Made by a program: the position numbers and the translations under genes | Notes under the pieces: model-generated | Databases searched by the model: none | The model's input: the letters and a program-made list of their open reading frames with translations, nothing else | Told to the model about the DNA's origin: nothing | DNA from: Sodalis sp. Ffu | GTDB lineage: Bacteria; Pseudomonadota; Gammaproteobacteria; Enterobacterales; Enterobacteriaceae | Length of the DNA stretch: 64,000 nt | Direction: 5' to 3' | NCBI GenBank assembly: GCA_024748595.1 | Contig: CP072944.1 | Span: forward strand, 528,001 to 592,000 | Shown here: positions 10,252 to 25,699 of the stretch, in pieces | Numbering within the stretch: position 1 is the first letter of the stretch | Layout: each line of letters opens with the position of its first letter

Positions 10252-10782
10252 ATGTTTGATTCTTTAAACCACTATTCCAGAAACCGCGGATTGTGGTTGT
10301 TACTGTCACTGACTGCCTTTGCATTGGAATTAATTGCATTTTATTTCCAGCACGTAATGTTATTGGAACCTTGTGTACTGTGTATATATCAGCGCTGTGC
10401 ACTGTATGGCATTATGGTAGCCGGTCTGGTGGGAGCTATCCTCCCAGCAACGCTGCTGCGGTTCATCGGATTGTTTATCTGGATTTATAGCGCCTGGCAA
10501 GGACTATTGTTGGCGATAAAACACACAGATATCCAGCTGCACCCTTCGCCGTTTGTGACCTGCGATTTTTTTGTCAATTTCCCCCATTGGCTACCGCTGG
10601 ATAAGTGGCTACCAACAGTATTCAGCGCTAGTGGTGACTGCGCCGAACGCCAGTGGCACTTCCTATCAATGGAAATGCCGCAGTGGATGGTCTTTGTCTT
10701 TACTGCATATTTGGTATTAGCGGGGATTATTCTTTTAGCTCAGCTTTTTCGGTCGCATAAACGAGATTTGTTTAACCATTAA
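10252..10782 (+). CDS. dsbB: Disulfide bond formation protein B, quinone reductase of DsbA
   Basis: Inner-membrane protein that reoxidises periplasmic DsbA and passes electrons to quinones. It has 176 residues, the same as E. coli, with four hydrophobic helices. The first redox pair is Cys41-Val-Leu-Cys44 and the second is Cys104 and Cys130, all conserved. I start at [13 protein letters not shown], which aligns with the E. coli start; an in-frame ATG ten codons upstream gives an unneeded extension. DsbC, the isomerase branch of periplasmic disulfide handling, is a pseudogene in this window, so only the oxidation branch appears to be kept here; dsbA is outside the window. Confidence 0.95.
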   Translation: MFDSLNHYSRNRGLWLLLSLTAFALELIAFYFQHVMLLEPCVLCIYQRCALYGIMVAGLVGAILPATLLRFIGLFIWIYSAWQGLLLAIKHTDIQLHPSPFVTCDFFVNFPHWLPLDKWLPTVFSASGDCAERQWHFLSMEMPQWMVFVFTAYLVLAGIILLAQLFRSHKRDLFNH

Positions 10783-10954
10783 TCACAACACAATAATCGT
10801 TGTAATTAGATATATAAACAGCACTTTTTCAAAAAAATATAGCAGGAGTATAGAAACAACAACTGTACTACTTATTAGCATGTTCACTGCAATAATCTAG
10901 ATTGTGTTCTTGCACCTTTTACATTAGTCAATGAGAGTTTCGAGAGATATCATG
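10783..10954. other. Short spacer after dsbB
   Basis: No gene or clear terminator seen; it merges into an IS fragment. Confidence 0.4.
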
Positions 10955-11230
10955 TGTCATGATATGAACCTACTTATTTATTAATGCAAGTCAAATAGGG
11001 GCAACGTAGATGCACATTTATATGCCATAATTAGACTAAGAAATTTTTAAAAATCAAACTATAAACTGTTTTTTTGATAATCATATCTGAATAGCGTACA
11101 GAGAATTTTCTTGAAGCTTGAAGTATCTAACCTTAATAATCAATGATCCGCGTTTGATTGATGTATAACTAGCTCAGTTAGTGATTTAAAAATTATACGT
11201 TGCCATTAAAGAGAGTTTTGAAACATTTAA
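10955..11230 (-). mobile_element. IS903-like transposase fragment
   Basis: On the minus strand, bases around 11140-11210 give a decayed transposase N-terminus with IKRGSLI, parallel to the RQRGDL region. Bases around 10960-11010 match the later segment around FTCISKR shared with other copies. Stops are frequent and edges approximate. Confidence 0.5.
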
Positions 11231-11738
11231 TAAATTATCAAATGTTATTTGGACTACCTGCATTATTAAACAGGTTAAGATTCATGTCATGATATATGGC
11301 CATGACAAGCAAAACCTAGCACAAGGTATAGTCGATAACCAATATATGAGATCATTGAGGCTACCTCTCTTTGATTTAAGTATAGCCTAAACTATGATCA
11401 ACATGCTAACAATCAAAGAACCTACCAACTACGATAATTTATAATACGCATATTAATTACGACATGCGGTTAGCTAAAGAATCATATAACTGATAACTCC
11501 TGGCCATTGATGACCAGATAATGCTAATAAAGATCAGAAGATAGACAATCAACATTGAGAAGAAAATAATAACTATTGGAATAAAAAATGTTATCTCAAC
11601 GCTTTTGGCAAGGACAGCCATGTAACAAATAAAACGTATATGTCCTACTGATTGTCAGAATGGTTTGTATGCTATCAAATAATATTTAAAGAAAAAGGGA
11701 AGCATCATTGCTACCCTTTCAGCATCAAGTTAAAGTAC
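11231..11738. other. Spacer downstream of gapA
   Basis: No gene recognised. yeaD, which often follows gapA in enterobacteria, is not detectable. Confidence 0.4.
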
Positions 11739-13229
<1,491 letters not shown>

Positions 13230-13826
13230 TTTTACTTGACGCTGAAGCTTATAATATTAATTTTTAATTAATGACGAAGCTATCATATTGTCCGGATTTG
13301 ATCTACATCAATAAATAGGCAAAATGTTTATATCATGATAAAAATACGATACTTCTCATGTTGCTATTGACACTCTAGTAGCTGAAGCAAAATACATTTG
13401 GTGTTTTGATACCACGACCATGAAACCATTTGGCTATGACCTATCGTAAGTAATATAATGGATACAAAAGCGTAAGCTGAAAATGCAGTAAACATGTCAA
13501 AATTAAAGCAGCTACCAATAACGGGGATTATGATATCCATGCTAGTAAGCATACGCTGATAACTAAAAAATCAAACCGCTGAAAATAAAAGGTTGATTAT
13601 TATCATCGATATACACTAGTGAGTGAAAAAATAGCCACGTCATGAATAAAACGGCTACAGCTACTGGTACTGACATTATTAAATTATAATTCACAGTAGG
13701 GAAACCTGGGTTTTGGAACCATATTGAATAAAATGACTTAACATAGGCTGCACATTACCGAATAGTGGCTTAAAAATCTTTTAAGTAGGAAAAGTGACTC
13801 GACCGTTAGATTTATTCAACAAAGCC
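13230..13826 (+). mobile_element. IS903-like remnant with intact right end
   Basis: Bases 13809-13826 are the exact complement of the 18-bp IS903 terminal repeat (GATTTATTCAACAAAGCC). Inside, the plus strand gives NIMDTKA and, after a frameshift, DYDIHASKHTLITKK. This parallels the transposase region TTDAQAL...DGAYDTRYCHDALLRKK that contains a catalytic aspartate. Many stops are present. The left edge is approximate. Confidence 0.7.
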
Positions 13827-14041
13827 ATTGGGTTAAAATGTTTGCTCACTATCTCTAATGTAAATGAAATAAGAATATTACTTCTGGAGGCCATATTAAG
13901 TTTGCCACTACATCTTTACATAAAATATTTTATATAATTGTTGAACACTTGACATCAATCGTCAAAACCTAGATTTTATACATCTAGACGTCTAAAAGTT
14001 AGAGCATGTTCCTTGAATGTTCTTTGAGGATATCAAAGGTT

Positions 14042-14923
14042 ATGCCAATTCAGGTATTAGACGAATTACCAGCAATCAATTTTTTGGATAATGAAAATGT
14101 TTTTGTGATGACAACCACTCGCGCCAGCACTCAGGAAATACGCCCTCAATTTAATGCCAAAAAAAATAGAAACAGAAAATCAATTTCTGCGTTTATTGTC
14201 CAACTCACCACTGTAATATCCAAATGCTTCGCATCGATAGACATGAATCAAAGAATACCCCTGCCGAACATCTAAATAACTTTTACTGTAACTTTGAATA
14301 TATCCAGCATGAAAGTTTTGATAGACTGGTGGTAACTGGTGCACCGCTAGGTATGGTGAAATTTACGTAATATTCTGGCCTCAGATTGATCGGATATTAT
14401 CCTGGGCAAAAGAGCATGTGACTTCAACATTATTTATTTGCTGGGCGGTACAGGCGGCACTGAATATCTTATATGGTATTCCTAAAATGACCCGTAAACA
14501 AAAGCTGTCAGGAGTTTATCAGCACCATACGTTGAAATCGCATGCGTTGCTGACTCGAGGATTTGATGAAACGTTCCTGGCACCGCATTCCCGTAATGAG
14601 GATTTTCTCACGAGGGTGATCCATCAGCATACTGATCTGGAAATCCTAGCAAAATCTGACGAAGCAGAAGCTTATTTTTTGTCAGCCAGGATAAACCGCT
14701 TGGTGTTTGTCACTGGCCACCAGGAGTATGGTGAGCTTACCCTGGCGAACGAATACCACCGCGATCTGCGGAACGGTCTGAATCCGATCTTGCCAGTAAA
14801 CTATTTTCCGCAAAATAATTTCGATTTGATACCCTGTATCAGTTGGCGCAGTCACGGCCATTTGTTTGGATTATTATAACGCTGTAATCGGCAGAGATAT
14901 CTGCTACCTGGTACATATGGCCT
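14042..14923 (+). pseudogene. metA: Broken metA (homoserine O-succinyltransferase)
   Basis: The gene starts cleanly ([15 protein letters not shown]...ASTQEIRP), then loses about 17 bp of the stretch encoding LKVLILN and shifts frame. It continues in pieces: [20 protein letters not shown], then [15 protein letters not shown], then VVTGAPLGM, and finally a long open piece from [19 protein letters not shown] to SWRSHGH at 14418-14878. The last piece includes the catalytic cysteine in [10 protein letters not shown] final frameshift removes the C-terminus. At least three lesions mean no enzyme is made, so the first committed step of methionine synthesis by this route is lost. Long surviving stretches suggest fairly recent inactivation. 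Confidence 0.93.
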
Positions 14924-15829
14924 GAAGTCAGTTCAATTTAAGTCTATCCATAACAATAATCCTTCCCTTCATGCTATTTATCTGAACACAGAATTGTCAA
15001 ATAAATCGGATTTTTTAATAAATGAAAGCTACATCATCAATTTTTTACAAACATAGCTAAAATTTTTAAATTATAAATTTGGGTGAAATATAATTAGGCT
15101 CTTCGAACATGGAGCCACTTACATTATATGGTTGGATACTTCAGCGAGGAAATAAAAAACTGCTCAGTTTGTTTAATCTTCTAGTTATAGAAGATGGATA
15201 ACACAATCAAAATAGGCAGAAAACTATCACTCACAGGACTTAGATATGCATAGTAGAGATAGGTAAATCTAAATTAGATATCTTCCACTTAAGGAAGCAT
15301 TTGTTAAGTTTTATTTTGTATAACGCAGCTCTTTAAATTCATTTAAAACAATATATAGTCCATTTGTCAGACAACGAATTTTAAACGCACCTTATAAAAT
15401 TTGACTGTTTATTTATAGTATCGAAAATATCCTTACACTCTCTTAATGAAGTTGCAAAAAACTTTATCATTATTTTTTAATTACAGCATGTATAATCCGA
15501 TGCTTTGGTGGCAAACAATAAGAGAGGAGGCATATGCTTTAATTAATTTTCAACTCCCCTATCGCAATTATAGCGCGCCTACTCGCTACAGCTCTCGCCC
15601 CGCGCAATATGAATATATAATAGCCCATGGCACTTAAGGGATAAATTCCGACCGCTCGGAACTGTGTAGAATTTTCTTAATTACCGAATGAAATGGAATA
15701 GACTTAAGCGACAAGAATATGTACCTTGTTCAGGTTAAGTCTATACGTACAAAACCACAGAAAGCGTTATTGACAACGCATTCACAACATTTTATCCCAC
15801 AGACGCGCTGAACTTTTTGTGCAACAGAA
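14924..15829. other. Spacer between metA pseudogene and htpX
   Basis: Around 15050-15160 a short plus-strand piece resembles the IS903-like transposase N-terminus (KFKL followed by stops). The frame at 15446-15637 matches nothing I know. No other feature is seen. Confidence 0.4.
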
Positions 15830-16714
15830 TTATTTCAAATAGGTGCCAGCTCGCAGAGCTTCAATGCGTTTATCCAGCGGCGGATGGGACATAAATAGCT
15901 CGCTAAAAGATTTATTACGACCATTAATACAAAAAGCCATCATGCTGCTAGCTGCCTGTGGCTCACAGCTATCCTTTAATCGTTGTAGCGCGGCAATCAT
16001 TTTTTCACGTCCCACCAATTTAGCAGAGCCGGCATCGGCATAAAACTCGCGATAACGCGAAAACCAAAGTGTAATTATGCTAGCTAACACGCCAAACATC
16101 AATTCGAGCATCATCGATACGGCAAAATATACCAAGGGATTACCGTTACTATTGTTTTCATCTTCCTCGCGATCCGATGACATAAAGCTCGCGGCAAGTT
16201 GGGCTAAAATGCGCGACATGAAGATAACAAAAGTATTAATAATCCCCTGAATCAGAGTCATGGTCACCATATCGCCATTGGCGATATGGCTGATTTCGTG
16301 CGCGATCACTGCCTCTCCTTCGTGACGACTCATATTCTGCAATAAGCCTGTGCTGACGGCTACCAGAGACGCATCGCGACGCGCGCCTGTAGCAAATGCG
16401 TTAATATCTGGGGCATGATAAATAGCCACCTGCGGCATTGCAATGCCCACCTGCTGTGATTGTCCATACACAATATTCATCAACCAACGTTCAGTTTCGT
16501 TGCGCGGCTGCTCGATTACTTCGCCGTCCACCGAATGCAGCGCCATAGATTTTGACATTAATAATGATACGAAGGCTCCACCGAACCCAAATAGTCCGGC
16601 CATAATTATCAACCCAATGGCACTGGAGGACTGAACACCAGTGACGCTTAGGACTATGCCGAACACCACCATCACTGCCAAGTTAGTAAGCAAAAAGAGA
16701 GCTATACGCATCAT
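15830..16714 (-). CDS. htpX: Membrane zinc metalloprotease HtpX
   Basis: M48-family inner-membrane endopeptidase for quality control of membrane proteins, acting alongside FtsH. 294 residues against 293 in E. coli. Two N-terminal membrane helices (about 5-25 and 33-53) precede the zinc motif HEISH (His139, Glu140, His143), and the third ligand region is REFYADAGS. Two further hydrophobic segments lie around 155-175 and 195-215. It is the third gene of a same-strand group proQ-prc-htpX, the arrangement of E. coli, with a 190-base gap from prc. Confidence 0.97.
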   Translation of the reverse strand: MMRIALFLLTNLAVMVVFGIVLSVTGVQSSSAIGLIIMAGLFGFGGAFVSLLMSKSMALHSVDGEVIEQPRNETERWLMNIVYGQSQQVGIAMPQVAIYHAPDINAFATGARRDASLVAVSTGLLQNMSRHEGEAVIAHEISHIANGDMVTMTLIQGIINTFVIFMSRILAQLAASFMSSDREEDENNSNGNPLVYFAVSMMLELMFGVLASIITLWFSRYREFYADAGSAKLVGREKMIAALQRLKDSCEPQAASSMMAFCINGRNKSFSELFMSHPPLDKRIEALRAGTYLK

Positions 16715-16904
16715 AAAATATTAAATTCCTCAAAAAGTTCAGGCTTAAATTGCGTTAAAGATAATTTAAAGGCTTACTGGTTATTTTCAAGCTTCTCGCG
16801 CCAATAATTAACTAGAAATACATAACTTTACATTCTTATTAAAGTTTTATCTCAAACCGTTGCGGGCATGGATAGGCAATAGGCTATAAGATAAAAAAGC
16901 GTTT

Positions 16905-18965
16905 TTAATGGGTTCCATGATAAGAGAGACAACATGCTGGCGATACGGCATGAAGCCTGGCTTCAGCGTTTGCCAAATCCAGCGCGATGTGCACAGTCTC
17001 ATCCAAATAGGGATCTGGCTCCTTATAATCCTTAGGAATGAATTCCAAATTTTTTACCTGCTTTTTACCCTGGCGTACTAAACGCTCATTGGTACGCTGC
17101 AAGTGTATCGCATCATCTTCATGATTCTCTTTCTCACGCTGGACAAAATTAAGAGAGACTAACTTGCTATTATTCTTCATTGCTTGAAAACGGGCTATAT
17201 CTTGAGCGATATACTTAAATTCCGGATCTTTTGCAATGCGTGCTTGATGTGCTTCCAGTAATTCGGCAGAAAAAGGTTTTAAATCGCCGATTTTACTGTA
17301 AGTTGCCGCCTTAATGCTATCCCAAGGTAACGCATTATCCTGAAATTTTTCTCCGGTTTCTACGGTTTTATTGCCGATAGGCATAATAATGTCCGGCACC
17401 ACCCCCTTGCGCTGAGTGCTGCCACCGTTAACCCGATAAAACTTCTGGATAGTGTACTGGATCGAACCTAACGCCGGCCAATCTGGACTCAGCATCTGAT
17501 CATAGATACGGTTGAGCGAGCGGTGCTGTTGTACGGTACCTTTACCAAAAGTCGGTTCACCTACCACTAGAGCCCGGCCATAATCCTGCATTGCCGCCGC
17601 GAAAATCTCGGAAGCCGACGCGCTGAATCGATCTACTAACACAACTAGTGGTCCTTTGTAATAAACGATGCCATCGTTATCGCTGCTTTTACGTATTTTG
17701 CCGTTATTATCGCGCACTTGCACGATCGGGCCGCGCGGGATAAACAACCCAGACAGCGAAACTGCTTCGGTTAACACCCCACCACCATTGGCACGCAAGT
17801 CAATAATCACGCAACGTACGTTCTGCTTCTCTAGTTTCTGCAGCTGCACTTTAACATGATCAGTCAAACCCAAATAGAAGGTAGGAATGTCAAGCACACT
17901 CACTTTTTGGCTATCAATGATTTTCATTGATACTTTTACCGCACGGTCTTTTAGATGGATGTGCTCGCGAGTCACGGTCACGATACTAGTATTGGTTCCC
18001 TTGCCGGCAGGCAAGATCTCTAGATACACTTTACTGCCAGTCGGACCTTTGATCAATGATACTACATCATCCAACCGCCAGCCAATGACGTCCACCATTG
18101 ATTTATCGGTCTGGCCAACGCCTACCACTCGGTCGCCAACGGCGATGACTTTATTCTTTGCAGCCGGCCCACCAGGCACTAGCGAATTGATTACGGTATA
18201 GTCATCATCCATTTTCAGTACTGCACCAATCCCTTGCAACGAAAGGCTCATCTCGGTATTAAATTGTTCGGTATTGCGCGGAGAAAGATAATTGGTATGG
18301 GGATCGATTTCGTGCGCAAAAGCGTTCATTATCAGCTGAAATACATCTTCACTATGGTTCTGGACTAATCGCCGGATGGTGAATTGATAACGCTTGGTTA
18401 AAATATCTCGGATTTCTTTATCATCCTTTCCAGTAAGTTTGAGATTTAGCTCGTCATACTTCACCTTTGCATCCCATAAAGCATTTAGCTCAGCTGTGGT
18501 TTTCGGCCATGGTGCGCTGCTGCGATCAATTGCGATGTTGTCGTTACCGCTAAAATCTATCGGTTTACTTAATTGCGCCAGGGAATATTGATAACGTTCA
18601 AATCGGCGTTTTTCTGCTAGATTGTACATTGCAAAAGGCAGATTAAGTTTACCGCTTTTTAATTCATTGGCCAACTGGATTTTTTTACAAGCAAACTGAT
18701 CGATATCTGAAGCGAGCAACACATTGTGACTATAGTCAAGCATATTAAGATAACGGTCGAAAATCTTTGCCGCAAAAACATCGTTCAAATCAAACTGGCG
18801 ATAATGCGAACGGATAAAGCGCGCGCGGATCCGCTGACTAACCGTTTGCTGTTGTACTTCTTCTTTGAGTTGAGGAATCTGGTCGGCATGGATGATGCCA
18901 TCTTTCGCCAGCGCTGCGGAGGTCAGGAACAACACTGTCATGAAGAATCTGACAAATATGTTCAT
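16905..18965 (-). CDS. prc: Tail-specific periplasmic protease Prc (Tsp)
   Basis: Periplasmic serine protease that recognises hydrophobic C-termini; in E. coli it acts with NlpI on MepS to control peptidoglycan growth. 686 residues against 682. The start MNIFVRFFMTVLFLTSAALA is a plausible signal peptide; an ATG seven codons upstream is less likely. A PDZ domain (about 240-330, GIGAVLKMDDDYTVINSLV onward) is followed by the S41 protease domain with SASASEIFAAAMQDYG (catalytic serine) and FGKGTVQQ (catalytic lysine). The last 20 or so residues diverge from E. coli, which is common in this family. It lies 25 bases after proQ. Confidence 0.96.
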   Translation of the reverse strand: MNIFVRFFMTVLFLTSAALAKDGIIHADQIPQLKEEVQQQTVSQRIRARFIRSHYRQFDLNDVFAAKIFDRYLNMLDYSHNVLLASDIDQFACKKIQLANELKSGKLNLPFAMYNLAEKRRFERYQYSLAQLSKPIDFSGNDNIAIDRSSAPWPKTTAELNALWDAKVKYDELNLKLTGKDDKEIRDILTKRYQFTIRRLVQNHSEDVFQLIMNAFAHEIDPHTNYLSPRNTEQFNTEMSLSLQGIGAVLKMDDDYTVINSLVPGGPAAKNKVIAVGDRVVGVGQTDKSMVDVIGWRLDDVVSLIKGPTGSKVYLEILPAGKGTNTSIVTVTREHIHLKDRAVKVSMKIIDSQKVSVLDIPTFYLGLTDHVKVQLQKLEKQNVRCVIIDLRANGGGVLTEAVSLSGLFIPRGPIVQVRDNNGKIRKSSDNDGIVYYKGPLVVLVDRFSASASEIFAAAMQDYGRALVVGEPTFGKGTVQQHRSLNRIYDQMLSPDWPALGSIQYTIQKFYRVNGGSTQRKGVVPDIIMPIGNKTVETGEKFQDNALPWDSIKAATYSKIGDLKPFSAELLEAHQARIAKDPEFKYIAQDIARFQAMKNNSKLVSLNFVQREKENHEDDAIHLQRTNERLVRQGKKQVKNLEFIPKDYKEPDPYLDETVHIALDLANAEARLHAVSPACCLSYHGTH

Positions 18966-18990
18966 ACCCAGTAACATTACGCCCACAGTC

Positions 18991-19665
18991 TCATAACTGT
19001 AGGTGTTCTGCGCGTACTAACAAAGCTATCCCAGAAGAGAGCTGCACACGGACCTCTTCTTTGGCTATTTCTATGACGGTTGCATCCATAGGTTCTTTCC
19101 CTACTGTAACTTTTATCGCTTGACCAATTTTTAGTTTAGAAATATCAATCATAACAGGTACAGCTTTAGCAGCTGACTCAGCTCCTTTGGCGGTGAATGC
19201 TGGACGTTCCTGTTTGGGGTGAGAAATCGGACGCAGCTTACAATTGGTAACACCCTTAGATTTTGCCGATAGTTGACCTGCTGAGGACGAACGACGAAAC
19301 ACCATAATTTTATTATTTTCACGTTTTTTGTCCTGTTGGATACGAGCTTTTGCTTCTTCTAATTGTTTACGCGCATGTTTAACATGTTGCACGTCTAATT
19401 CTCCACAAGGATTGCCATCTAAATCTACACGTTGTGCGCCAAATTTTATTCCATACAAGTAACGCCAACTTGAGGTATAGAGGCGCAATGCGGAACGCAA
19501 TTGCGTCTTGCTTAAATTATCTTCGCCCTGAATACGTTCAACGAGATCCTGAAAAATACCGATTTTCAAAGGTCTAGATTCACCCACATTGGCGAAACAA
19601 AGCGGAAATCGCTTTACCAAAAAGGATATAACTTCTTTACTGTTCAACTTAGATTGCTTTTCCAT
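18991..19665 (-). CDS. proQ: RNA chaperone ProQ
   Basis: FinO-domain RNA-binding protein that stabilises small RNAs and 3' ends. 224 residues against 232. The N-terminal FinO domain (about 1-120) includes [11 protein letters not shown] and [13 protein letters not shown]. The linker (about 120-170) is shorter than in E. coli but still basic. The C-terminal Tudor-like domain runs from [13 protein letters not shown] to LVRAEHLQL. It precedes prc on the same strand as in E. coli. msrC, the usual upstream neighbour, is not found. Confidence 0.95.
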   Translation of the reverse strand: MEKQSKLNSKEVISFLVKRFPLCFANVGESRPLKIGIFQDLVERIQGEDNLSKTQLRSALRLYTSSWRYLYGIKFGAQRVDLDGNPCGELDVQHVKHARKQLEEAKARIQQDKKRENNKIMVFRRSSSAGQLSAKSKGVTNCKLRPISHPKQERPAFTAKGAESAAKAVPVMIDISKLKIGQAIKVTVGKEPMDATVIEIAKEEVRVQLSSGIALLVRAEHLQL

Positions 19666-20639
19666 GAATTTTCCTGGTTACAACGGGTGTGCCAATCAGC
19701 ACAGACATGAACTAGCGTTATTATTAATTACGCATCGCCATATACCACGCTATCCCTATATAATTATTATTAATGATAAATTTACGCATAATTGGTGCTT
19801 CTTAACTTGCAGACCGAACCACTCTACTACCTCTATATACAACTTTCATCATTAATAACGAAGCGTTGACATTTTGTGTTATCGATCCCTCCCATCGCTT
19901 CCCTACAAGATCATAAGCAATATAATTTGCATTATTTGGTATAATTGCAGGCAATCACTTCACTGATATAAGGTATGCACATCGGCTCATCCATGAATTG
20001 ATTTAAAATCACCGTATCACTAGGCACTTTATACTTATACCTACAAGTATATCACCCCTGCAGCAGATAAAACCTGCCCAATTTACCTCTTTTAGCTCAT
20101 TATAGTTAAGAACTTATAACTGACCAGTGTAATAAAGCCTCATCATCCACCAACATAGATATATTATTAAACTATTATAAATTACTAGTTTGGTCACATG
20201 GTATATCCAGCTAGCGTCAATATTATTCAAAACCCGTCCCATGGATCGTACTATACTTGATAGTATGTCTTCCCATACTAGGTTAATCTAGTAATAACAT
20301 GAAGCAACTGAACAACCGTTTTAATCGTTATACGTCTCGCTCCGTCATAGAATCTTGCTTTGGGCACGACCTTTTTCCAGTGTTTATGCTATCCTGTTAT
20401 AATGATATGATGATTGCCTGATTTCTATCAGCCAGCTTAAAAGTCGCTTTCTGGAAGTTAGTATCGTATGTTTCATTTTTTTACCAGACACATATTTAAG
20501 CTAGCATGCCATTAAATTTGTCGTAGTAGGATAGTCCTATAATTTTTTACATGTTTGCTGAGTCACATAACTAATGCTTTTGCATCAGTTATGTGACTCA
20601 GCGATATGTCAAAGTGAATACTTTTACGTATATTATGGT
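19666..20639. other. Spacer upstream of proQ with strong hairpin
   Basis: No gene recognised. A 21-bp inverted repeat with one mismatch lies at 20557-20577 and 20582-20602, with TTTT as loop. Confidence 0.5.
20557..20602. repeat. Inverted repeat, 21-bp arms
   Basis: Arms 20557-20577 and 20582-20602 are complementary apart from one position, around a TTTT loop. There is no T-run after the stem on either side, so it is not a standard intrinsic terminator. Confidence 0.8.
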
Positions 20640-21130
20640 ATCGCCATCACATATTGTTTGCGCCAATTACAGCAAAATTGCTCATATGCTATGACGCTAC
20701 TGGGCTGAAGATCTTTAGTAAAATATACGTTTAAAAAGAATGGTGGAGCTAATGCAAACAGCATGTATAGTGCACACTATAACATAAAATCATTAATTCT
20801 GACCTGTCGCTTAGTAATATAACGGATGCAAAAGCATTAGCTGGACGGGTTTGCAGCAAAACATGTCAAAAGTACAGCCACCCAGCACCGAAAAAGCAAC
20901 CAGTGAAGCTAGGTTACACTAGCTGACAGAAACCAGGCAAGAGTCATATATTTAACAGGAGATAATGTACACTGAAAATAAAAGCTCGAGCATCACCAAA
21001 GCTTTCTAGCAGAAACAGTCGTATCATGAATAACTAATGACTTTAAATTAGGTGACTTGCTAGAAATCTTCGTCGACAGATAAATTATTTAAAAAACATT
21101 CCGATGTTATCCAGGCAGCAATAGCAAAAT
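20640..21130 (+). mobile_element. IS903-like transposase remnant
   Basis: The plus strand gives AKLLICYDATGLKIFSKI near 20670-20720, matching IS903 EISHLVIDGTGLKVFGEG, and then LSNITDAKALAG near 20815-20850, matching LSGTTDAQALPG. Stops and shifts are frequent. Edges are approximate. Confidence 0.65.
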
Positions 21131-21298
21131 AAATAGTGAATTATAAATCATAGATATATGCTAACGCAGGTTCCCTACTCGTACAAATGCGTTCATCAGC
21201 ACTAAGGATTCAATCGGATATTGCGTGAATAGACACACGAAAGCAACTGAGCAGTAACAGCACGCCTGCTGGTGATAAAGAATTGCCTATAGACATAG

Positions 21299-23989
<2,691 letters not shown>

Positions 23990-24345
23990 TAAAATGTCAG
24001 CACGTTGACTAATGCAGGTTACAGTACACAATATAGAAAATATTTATTAGAGTATAAAACTTCATAATGCTCACAATATCAGACAAAATGTTCACTTTCA
24101 CATCAATACTGTTCTGATTGCTAGCTCCGAATATGGACGACTTTTTTGAATAGTTCTTATTCGCTCACCCCACCAGCAAGAGATGAGCTATCCAAATTAG
24201 GATATGAGTGATCCGCGTTTATGAGTAGCGCTCGCCCAATTAGTAATTTTAAATTTTGACTTTACCATTAAAGCAATCTTATAGAAAATTGGTGATCTAC
24301 CTGCCTGCTTCAACTAGAAAAATTTGATTTATTCAATAAAACAGA
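23990..24345 (-). mobile_element. IS903-like remnant with one end
   Basis: The terminal repeat GATTTATTCAATAAAAC lies at the right edge (about 24329-24345). Leftward, the minus strand encodes a decayed transposase N-terminus (KFKI...IKRGSL type) and then the LMNI...FTCISKR region near 24000-24060. The order fits one minus-strand copy with internal deletions. Confidence 0.6.
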
Positions 24346-25178
24346 TTTAAAAAACAAACAGCAGTTGTTGGTATCACAGCCTACTCAGTGCATCAACGTA
24401 ACGTCTACCTTACGTCAATGGAACAAACCGGATAGCAAGGAGTATTGCATACATTGATAATCCAAATGCAAGGCAAATTCCTGTTGATATAATCAATGTA
24501 GTTTCATGTTCTAGTTTCACCGCTTACCACTCGTTGGCCGAACAAGATTAAACCATTTCTTTAAACCTGGAGATGCTTGCCTGGTACTAAAAGCAAAATG
24601 TATTTATCGACGTCGTTAAACTCGAATCTTTTTCAGTATTAATCCAACACCACATACCTTTAGTCTAGAACGTGCAAAACCGGATGAGCATTGATATGTA
24701 AACACACCGTCGCACAGGGTGATAAATTGTACGATGGCCTCAATAGGCAATCGTCGTCTAATCGATTACGACAGCATGAAGAATGCAATAAATTCTGCAT
24801 GAGTCAACTAGGCAGCAGACTTTTCTGCTTTACAGTATTAAGACATTGCGCATTCGATTAAAATGACCACCAGATCGATCTAAAAAAAGAGCTAGCAAGT
24901 TTGGGTACGCCATGAAGTCTTAACTCTGCAGCATTTTAAGTGTTTCCCTATGGGATAGTATTTAAATTGGGCGGAAGCAAGTCCAATTTTTACATTGACC
25001 GCTATAGCCAGCCTTCACTCACAGGCCACTGCTATTGCTCTAATAGCAGTCAAGCGACTCGCTGATAGTTACTTGACTAGAACACCGACCAAATAAATTG
25101 CCACTGCACTAACAGGCAAAAATAACAATGCTTGATTATTTAAAACATAGCGCCACTGTGATATTGACGGTTCCTATA

Positions 25179-25208
25179 GTCATGTCGCTCATTTTTGAGC
25201 GACATGAC
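25179..25208. repeat. Perfect 13-bp inverted repeat
   Basis: Arms 25179-25191 and 25196-25208 enclose a four-T loop. It has the form of a terminator stem, but no T tract follows and no gene is adjacent. Confidence 0.75.
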
Positions 25209-25288
25209 CTGTTGAGTGAATATATTAATATCATTTCTAAAATCAGCTATTCAACACAAACTCCATGAACTAGTGGAGGATGAAACTT

Positions 25289-25346
25289 TGACTGAACCAT
25301 ATCACTTATTTTCACTCTGACTGAACCATATCACTTATTTTCACTC
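25289..25346. repeat. 29-bp tandem duplication
   Basis: Two identical 29-base copies (25289-25317 and 25318-25346), followed by the first six bases of a third. Perfect identity points to a recent slippage event. Confidence 0.9.
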
Positions 25347-25699
25347 TGACTGTTTCACCGCGATAGCATTGCAGAAAACATATCTACTAAAAATAAGGTT
25401 TCTTGATACTTACTTTTTGTACAGTTACGCTAACAGCGCCTGAACGATATTGAAAGGCAGTAACTAAAATCAATAATCCCTAAGTTCATTCAGCTTTAAC
25501 CTGTGGTATTTGTTGTTACCAGAGTTTCTAAACAGTACGAAGTGCCATACTGCCAAATTACGCTGACCAACGGGCTTGTATCGTCATATGTTTGCCAAAT
25601 ACCTCAGTTGTTTCGCTTTCGCTGGGCTTCTACCAGTCTATCGTTTCCTTATCAAATGTACTCACCGCCGCCATCTGTTTTCATGCTACGCACTACTTT

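Larger units (their letters stand above)
24346..25699. other. Spacer with hairpin and tandem duplication
   Basis: No gene recognised. It contains a 13-bp perfect inverted repeat at 25179-25208 and a 29-bp unit repeated twice at 25289-25346. Confidence 0.5.

Noticed and set aside
15446-15637. 63-codon frame between metA and htpX
   Set aside because: No recognisable family, no ribosome site of note, composition like spacer.
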